Shown here: positions 6,341 to 6,361 of the stretch, piece after piece
How positions within the stretch are numbered: position 1 is the first letter of the stretch
Layout: each line of letters opens with the position of its first letter
Source: JBLYYQ01 sp048550035
Lineage (GTDB): Bacteria; Nitrospinota_A; UBA7883; JBLYYQ01
Assembly: GCA_048550035.1 (NCBI GenBank)
Contig: JBLYYQ010000107.1
Location: 1 to 6,361, forward strand
Direction of reading: 5' to 3'
Length of the DNA: 6,361 nt
Made by a program: the position numbers and the translations under genes
The notes under the pieces: generated by a model
The model's database searches: none
Seen by the model: only the letters and a program-made list of their open reading frames with translations
Told to the model about the DNA's origin: nothing

Positions 6341-6361
6341 AGCGGTCTTCGTTTTAGTCCC
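6285..6361. other. Unassigned sequence after truncated cdsA
   Basis: Nothing recognisable is encoded here. One plus-strand frame is open from about 6252 to the edge and would read PTHIFENYIGIGLREV and onward, but it has no start codon and no similarity I can name. It does not resemble the expected C-terminal part of CdsA in any frame. Confidence 0.4.

Overview
The window looks like a bacterial chromosome segment of about 40% G+C (estimated by eye). It holds one gene on the minus strand and a six-gene run on the plus strand in the classic order rpsB-tsf-pyrH-frr-uppS-cdsA. Gene order and protein sequences point to a Gram-negative, proteobacteria-like genome. The N-terminal part of the minus-strand radical SAM protein resembles proteins I associate with deltaproteobacteria and their relatives. 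That placement is an inference; no rRNA or other decisive marker is present.

Layout: positions 1530 down to 1 (minus strand, running off the left edge) form one uninterrupted 510-codon reading frame. It encodes a radical SAM enzyme with an N-terminal B12-binding-like region and a clear CX3CX2C cluster motif. Positions 1531-1777 are a divergent intergenic region. It carries a sigma70-like promoter candidate for the plus-strand operon, a weaker candidate for the radical SAM gene, and a roughly 120-base rpsB leader with short hairpins and a possible 11-codon upstream ORF overlapping the rpsB start. Positions 1778-5754 hold rpsB (S2, with an unusual ~90-residue charged C-terminal tail), tsf (EF-Ts), pyrH (UMP kinase), frr (ribosome recycling factor) and uppS (undecaprenyl diphosphate synthase). 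All five are intact, have gaps of 1-29 bases and no visible internal terminator. cdsA starts at 5757, but recognisable homology stops at base 6254 and the frame ends at 6284, so the catalytic C-terminal part of CDP-diacylglycerol synthase is missing. The last ~107 bases are not recognisable as cdsA and contain an imperfect inverted repeat whose left arm begins exactly at the break.

How the genes work together: S2 and EF-Ts serve initiation and elongation, RRF recycles ribosomes after termination, and UMP kinase supplies UDP/UTP for RNA and for UDP-linked cell-wall precursors. UppS makes the C55 lipid carrier and CdsA makes CDP-diacylglycerol for phospholipids. The operon therefore couples translation capacity to envelope growth. 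Most of the window is conserved housekeeping DNA. The points worth a second look are the S2 tail, the rpsB leader, the divergent uncharacterised radical SAM gene and the abrupt end of cdsA. I found no convincing new system.
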